From the NCBI RefSeq assembly GCF_001864935.2, contig NZ_CP126267.1, positions 558,001 through 622,000 of the forward strand: a stretch of 64,000 bases of DNA, written 5' to 3'. Below, in pieces: positions 60,042-64,000 of this stretch. The first letter of the stretch is position 1. Each line of letters opens with the position of its first letter. A program made the position numbers and the translations under genes. The stretch comes from Curtobacterium sp. MCBA15_012 (lineage in GTDB: Bacteria > Actinomycetota > Actinomycetes > Actinomycetales > Microbacteriaceae). The notes beneath the pieces are model-generated. The model ran no database searches and had not been told where the DNA came from. It saw only the letters and a list, made by a program, of their open reading frames with translations.

Positions 60042-61120
60042 GCGGGGTCCTGGATCGTGTCGGGTCGGGCAGGGTCGAAGAGCTCGTTCGTCCAGAAGAG
60101 CGTCACGAGCGGTGTGTCGCCGGTGTTGGTGAGGGAGTGCGCCCACAGGGTCGGCATGTCGACGGCGACGGGTCGGTCTCCGCTCACCCGGATGGTCCGG
60201 CGTTCGTCGGTGAGCACGCGCCGGAGGGTGATGCGGGCCTCGCCCTGCACCACCACGAAGCGTTCGACCTTCCGACGGTGGAAGTGGTCGCCGCGGGTGA
60301 CGCCCGGAGCAGTGGTCGACACACCGGTCTGCCCGGGACCGCCGTGTGCGCGGACGATCTCCGTGAAGGTGCCCCTGTGGTCGGTCGACGCTGTCAGGGG
60401 GTGCACCGGCTCGAGCACCGAGGCGTAGGAGCGGTACGTGTTGAAGAGGTCCCGTTCGAACGGGGAGTCCAGGGCGGGGATCTCGCCGCGGCGGTAGACC
60501 TCCGCCTGCGCCGTGATGCGTCGGGCCAGGTCGGGGACGGAGACGGTCGTTCCTCGACGGTCGAGTTCGGCCTGGTCGATCCAACCGGACAGGGCCTCGG
60601 CCACGTCCTGCGCGTGCACGAAGGTGCGGACGTCGTCGGAGTCGATGGTCGGTCGTTCGCCCCTCGCGATCCGGTGGCAGAAGGTCTGCGTGACGCCGTT
60701 GTGGTAGGGCGTCCCGTGCTCGCCGAAGACGTTCTGGATCACGAGGTCGACGAACTCGGCCTCCCACCGAGCTGCTGCCTCCGCCAGCACCGCCGCCGCA
60801 CGGGACTTGCCCTCGGTGTAGGGGTTGGTGCCGCGCATGCCGCTGTTCGCGTAGACGAGGCGCCGCGGCCGGGCGCCTGCTGCGTCCAGGGCGGACACGA
60901 ACCGACGAGCGAGTTCGACGTTGCCGTCACGGACGTCGTGGTCGGAGCCCCGGGAGATCCCGGCCACGTGGATCGCGGTGTCGACGGCACCGAGGCCCCG
61001 GACCGCTGCGGGACCGCTCGTCGTTCGCAGGTCGACGTCGATCCACGGCCGCCCTTCGGCGTGCAACACCGTCCGGAGGTGCCATCCGATCAGGCCGCCG
61101 CGCCCGCTGACGGCGATCAC
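60038..61120 (-). CDS. fnlB: FnlB/CapF-like reductase with C-terminal cupin
   Basis: A 360-residue two-domain enzyme. The N-terminal short-chain dehydrogenase/epimerase part has GRGGLIGWHL near the start and the catalytic YTEGK; the C-terminal cupin contains GDHFHRRKVERFVVVQGEA. In CapF the cupin epimerises C3 and the Rossmann part reduces C4 of the sugar nucleotide, the second step to UDP-L-FucNAc. GTG 61120 overlaps fnlA. Confidence 0.92.
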   Translation of the reverse strand: MIAVSGRGGLIGWHLRTVLHAEGRPWIDVDLRTTSGPAAVRGLGAVDTAIHVAGISRGSDHDVRDGNVELARRFVSALDAAGARPRRLVYANSGMRGTNPYTEGKSRAAAVLAEAAARWEAEFVDLVIQNVFGEHGTPYHNGVTQTFCHRIARGERPTIDSDDVRTFVHAQDVAEALSGWIDQAELDRRGTTVSVPDLARRITAQAEVYRRGEIPALDSPFERDLFNTYRSYASVLEPVHPLTASTDHRGTFTEIVRAHGGPGQTGVSTTAPGVTRGDHFHRRKVERFVVVQGEARITLRRVLTDERRTIRVSGDRPVAVDMPTLWAHSLTNTGDTPLVTLFWTNELFDPARPDTIQDPA

Positions 61121-62178
61121 GCGGCGATCCTGACCAGGTCCCGCCCAGCACGCGCCAGCTCTGCGCGGACCTCGGGCAGGGAGAGCAGGAGATCCTCGAC
61201 ACCGCGCACGTCCAGGCGCTCGACGCTGTGCGAGTCGTAGGCGATCCGGTCGGTCTGGGCAGGGTCGCCCTCGTCGACGTACGCCGAGTAGTTCAGGTCG
61301 CGGACGTCCGCGGGGATGCGGAAGTAGTCACCCATGTCCTGCGCGCGGGCGAGTTCCTCGCGGCTGGCGAGCGCCTCGGAGAGCTTCTCTGCGTGTCGCG
61401 TCCCGATCACGCGGAACGGTTCGCCCGAGAGGCCGAACAGGTTGGCCAGCGCGCGTGCGAGGTCCCCGATCGTGCACGATGCGGCCTTCTTCACGAACAG
61501 GTCACCCTGGTTGGCGTGCACGAAGGCGTGCTCGACGAGGTCGACGCTGTCGTCCAGGGACATCATGAACCGGGTCATCTCGGGGTTCGTGACGGTGAGC
61601 TGCTGGCCGCGGCGGATCTGGTCGATGAAGAGCGGGATGACCGAGCCGCGCGAGTACATCACGTTGCCGTAGCGGACGCACGACACGATCGTTCCGGACT
61701 CGTTGTTGTTCAGACCGAAGGACAGCGCGACCTTCTCCATCAGCGCTTTGCTGATCCCCATCGCGTTGACCGGGTACACGGCCTTGTCGGTGCTCAGGCA
61801 CACGACGGACTTCACGCCGGCCGCCTCGGCCTCTGCCACGACGTTCTGGCTGCCCAGCACGTTGGTGCGCACCGCCTCGAGCGGGAAGAACTCGCACGAC
61901 GGCACCTGCTTCAGCGCAGCCGCGTGGAAGACGTGGTCGACACCACGGACCGCTCGACTGACGCTCTCCGGCTCACGCACGTCGCCGAGGTAGAAGCGAG
62001 CGCGCGGGTCGTTCAGCTCGTTCCGCAGCTGGTCCTGCTTGGCTTCGTCGCGGCTGAGGATCCGGACCTCGCCGACGCCCCGGGCGAGGAGACGCTTGGT
62101 GACGGTCTTGCCGAAGGAACCGGTGCCGCCGGTCACGAGGACACGGGAACCGACGAGGGAGGCGGTGTTGAAGGTCAT
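61117..62178 (-). CDS. fnlA: UDP-GlcNAc 4,6-dehydratase/5-epimerase, FnlA/CapE-like
   Basis: A 353-residue extended SDR. NAD motif GGTGSFG (about 17-23), the TDKAVYPVNAMGISKALMEK region with MxxxK in place of YxxxK, as in inverting dehydratases such as CapE and PseB, and SCVRYGNVMYSRGSV. It makes the first committed step from UDP-GlcNAc to UDP-L-FucNAc. ATG 62178 is 107 bp behind the BY-kinase gene, with a CTGGAGGCGCG half-repeat in the gap. Confidence 0.94.
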   Translation of the reverse strand: MTFNTASLVGSRVLVTGGTGSFGKTVTKRLLARGVGEVRILSRDEAKQDQLRNELNDPRARFYLGDVREPESVSRAVRGVDHVFHAAALKQVPSCEFFPLEAVRTNVLGSQNVVAEAEAAGVKSVVCLSTDKAVYPVNAMGISKALMEKVALSFGLNNNESGTIVSCVRYGNVMYSRGSVIPLFIDQIRRGQQLTVTNPEMTRFMMSLDDSVDLVEHAFVHANQGDLFVKKAASCTIGDLARALANLFGLSGEPFRVIGTRHAEKLSEALASREELARAQDMGDYFRIPADVRDLNYSAYVDEGDPAQTDRIAYDSHSVERLDVRGVEDLLLSLPEVRAELARAGRDLVRIAA

Positions 62179-62285
62179 GATGGTCCTGTCTTCACTGGAT
62201 CGTTCTGGCTTGAGGTGGTTGGTGCGGCCGGCCTGGAGGCGCGACGCGCGTGACCGCATCGGCCTGCGGCGGTGAGGTGGTTGCG

Positions 62286-63692
62286 TCAGTCCGCGACACG
62301 CGTCCCACGGACCGGGCGGAGGTCTGCCCGGGTCAGGTCGGCCGGAGCGCCGAGGTAGCCGTAGCTGTAGCGCTGCTGCGGAGCCTTCGCCATCGTCACG
62401 GCGAGGCCGAGCGTGTGGGCGTCTGCGCGTTCCAGCACGGCCAGTGCGTCGCGGAGTTCGTGCGTGTGGGACCGCCGGGCCGCGGTGACGACGATCGCTC
62501 CGGAGCAGGCCGCGGCCAGGACCGCAGCATCCGTCACCGGGAGCAGCGGCGGCGTGTCGATGATGACGTAGTCGTTGTCGGCGGCGAGCGTTGCGAGTAT
62601 CTCGGTCATGCCCGTCGAGGCGAGCAGGTCTGCGGGGTTCGGTGGCAGGGGTCCCGTGGGCAGGACGGTTCCGGTGTCCCCCCACGGGACCGCGACGTCA
62701 TCGAGCTCGGCGCGGCCGATCAGGACGTCGGTCAGTCCGGCGTGGTTGTCGATGTCCAGGCGGTCGGCGACGGCCGGACGTCGGAGGTCGCAGTCGACGA
62801 TCGCGACCCGGGCGCCGCCCTCCATGAGCGCAGCGGCCAGGTTCACCGTCGTCGTCGTCTTGCCCTCGCTGGCGTTCGCCGAGGTGATGACGAAGACGCG
62901 CCCGTTCTCGCTCCGGCCGAGGAACCGGAGGTTCGTGCGGAGGGCGCGGAAGGCCTCGGCGAACACTCCCCGGCGGTCGCCCTGGATGAACACCGGGGTC
63001 CGGTGCAGTCCGTTCCACCTCGGGATGACACCGAGGACAGGACGATCGGTCACGGACTCGACCTCGGAGCGACCGCGGATCTTCGTGTCGAGCAGCTCGC
63101 GCAGCATGGCGCCGATCACGCCGAGGGTCAGACCCCCGGCCACCCCGAGGAAGGCGCTCTTCGTGGTCTGTGGGGTCGCACGGTCCTCGGGCACGACGGC
63201 GGGTTGCACCGTCCGGATGGACACGGGGCTGGTCGATCCGGCGCTGGCCTGCTCGAGGTCGTCGGCGACGAGCGCCGTGAAGGTCGCACTGATCGCGTTC
63301 GCGATCTCCGCGGCGCGATCGGCCGAGGTGTCGTTGACCGTGAGGTTCAGCAGCACGGTGTCGTTGGGCGACGACGCCCGGACCCGCTGAGCCAGGTCCT
63401 GCGCGCTGAGGTCGAGACCGAGGTCGTCGATGGCGCGCTGGAGCACACGCGGGGTGGTGATGATGTCGGCGTACGACCGCACGCGCTGCTCGGCGGCGTT
63501 GCCACCCTGCACGATGTCGGTGGCCGATCCCTGCTCGGCAGCGGCAACGGTGACGTAGAGGCGCGCGGTTGCGTCGTAGGTCGGAGTGGTCAGTGCGAGC
63601 TGCAGGCAACTGGCGGTCACGCCGAGGGCGAGTCCGCTCAGCACGACCGGCCAGCGGCGGCGCAGCGCGTGGAGGATGTCGGGGAGATCCAT
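62286..63692 (-). CDS. Wzz/Wzc-like chain-length regulator fused to BY-kinase
   Basis: A 468-residue protein. Two membrane helices (about 14-34 and 178-198) enclose a Wzz-type extracellular loop; the cytoplasmic domain is a bacterial tyrosine kinase with Walker A SANASEGKTTT (271-281), Walker A' VAIVDCD (296-302) and Walker B-like YVIIDTPPL. A C-terminal tyrosine cluster (Tyr442, 444, 446) is the expected autophosphorylation site. It controls polymer length and export. First gene of the minus-strand unit with a good promoter. No cognate phosphatase is inside the window. Confidence 0.92.
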   Translation of the reverse strand: MDLPDILHALRRRWPVVLSGLALGVTASCLQLALTTPTYDATARLYVTVAAAEQGSATDIVQGGNAAEQRVRSYADIITTPRVLQRAIDDLGLDLSAQDLAQRVRASSPNDTVLLNLTVNDTSADRAAEIANAISATFTALVADDLEQASAGSTSPVSIRTVQPAVVPEDRATPQTTKSAFLGVAGGLTLGVIGAMLRELLDTKIRGRSEVESVTDRPVLGVIPRWNGLHRTPVFIQGDRRGVFAEAFRALRTNLRFLGRSENGRVFVITSANASEGKTTTTVNLAAALMEGGARVAIVDCDLRRPAVADRLDIDNHAGLTDVLIGRAELDDVAVPWGDTGTVLPTGPLPPNPADLLASTGMTEILATLAADNDYVIIDTPPLLPVTDAAVLAAACSGAIVVTAARRSHTHELRDALAVLERADAHTLGLAVTMAKAPQQRYSYGYLGAPADLTRADLRPVRGTRVAD

Positions 63693-63720
63693 GTGGTCCT
63701 GTCGTCGAGTTCGTACTCAA

Positions 63721-63750
63721 ATCCTAGCACGTGAAATATGAAACGGGCAA
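63721..63750 (-). promoter_or_regulatory. Promoter of the minus-strand exopolysaccharide unit
   Basis: TTGCCC (63745-63750) and TAGGAT (63721-63726) lie 18 bp apart on the minus strand, about 30 bp before ATG 63692. The region is notably AT-rich for this genome. Confidence 0.6.
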
Positions 63751-63773
63751 TGCCCGACGTGCTACGCGTACGA

Positions 63774-63804
63774 CGAGGGCCAGCCGGTTGCCCGGTGGCC
63801 CTCG
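63774..63804. terminator. Terminator of the DUF3060 gene
   Basis: CGAGGGCCA (63774-63782) pairs with TGGCCCTCG (63796-63804); inner CCGG/CCGG bases extend the stem. It follows the stop at 63824 on the minus strand. Confidence 0.7.
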
Positions 63805-63823
63805 TGCGCGTGTGTGTGGGGTG

Positions 63824-64000
63824 TCAGTCGACGGTGTTGCCGGCGCCTTGGTCGTCGGTCTCGGGGGTGCCCGTCTTCACGTGGACTTCGTTGTTCGAGC
63901 CGAGGAGGAGGACGGAGTCGACGGTGTCGGCGGTGATGGTGTTGTTGCTGCCCTCGACGACGAGGGTGGTGGCCTTGCCGATGGTGATCGTGCTTCCGGC
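63824..64000 (-). CDS. DUF3060 domain protein, C-terminal fragment
   Basis: Only the last 58 residues are inside the window; the gene continues to the right. They form short beta repeats (TTLVVEGSNNTITAD, VLLLGSNNEVHVKTG, GAGNTVD), the pattern of DUF3060, a beta-rich, usually exported or lipid-anchored actinobacterial protein of unknown role. Position next to the exopolysaccharide unit may be chance. Confidence 0.75.
   Translation of the reverse strand, partial: AGSTITIGKATTLVVEGSNNTITADTVDSVLLLGSNNEVHVKTGTPETDDQGAGNTVD

Overview
The window is high-GC DNA with the dense, 4-nt-overlapping operon style of an actinobacterium. Gene content points to a plant-associated member of the Microbacteriaceae, most likely Curtobacterium: a C50-carotenoid cluster with a heterodimeric lycopene cyclase and lycopene elongase, several LacI-controlled sugar importers with glycosidases, DUF3151/DUF3618/DUF3060 proteins, and a CopD-CtaG fusion. 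Genus assignment is inference from content; no rRNA is present.

Layout. 1-2093: edge of a probable mobile region, with an orphan cytosine-5 DNA methyltransferase and a frameshifted helix-turn-helix gene abutting the 3' end of tRNA-Gly(CCC). 2.3-8.7 kb: uncharacterised pair, CopD/CtaG copper/oxidase assembly protein, GNAT enzyme, dcd, and an HTH-nucleotidyltransferase/HepT-like pair whose HepT partner has lost catalytic residues. 8.9-14.5 kb: mmsAB-chvE type monosaccharide importer and its LacI repressor, with matching operators. 14.6-20.6 kb: idi, then divergent crtE-crtB-crtI-crtYe-crtYf-crtEb. 20.8-27.8 kb: oxidoreductase, MBL hydrolase, DUF3618, YihY, SDR, ABC-F, DUF3151. 28.0-30.65 kb: a visibly less GC-rich island carrying an SdpI/SdpC/SdpA/SdpB toxin-immunity cassette, flanked by two related palindromes.

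31.1-37.6 kb: beta-galactoside operon (lipoprotein, two permeases, GH2 lacZ; no ATPase). 38.0-41.6 kb: Vms1/Rv2629-type protein, MFS transporter divergent from a GntR regulator, and a 50-residue small protein. 41.8-50.7 kb: LacI regulator followed by a Dpp/Opp-type importer, alpha/beta hydrolase and GH1 beta-glucosidase; the dppB-dppC junction holds two identical coupled 21-codon mini-ORFs, and the glucosidase has no standard start codon. 51.0-64.0 kb: ankyrin protein and an exopolysaccharide locus in two convergent units. One holds a glycosyltransferase and the initiating sugar transferase. The other holds a Wzz/BY-kinase, fnlA-fnlB-fnlC for UDP-N-acetyl-L-fucosamine, Wzy, Wzx and two glycosyltransferases. 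A truncated DUF3060 gene ends the window.

Two intergenic palindrome families run through the window. One has GGACGGGAGGC/GCCTCCCGTCC arms and has also entered coding sequence. The other is a 55-bp hairpin with GATGGAGCAG tips, found after crtEb and after the glucosidase. Short 7-, 8- and 14-bp tandem arrays occur in several intergenic gaps.
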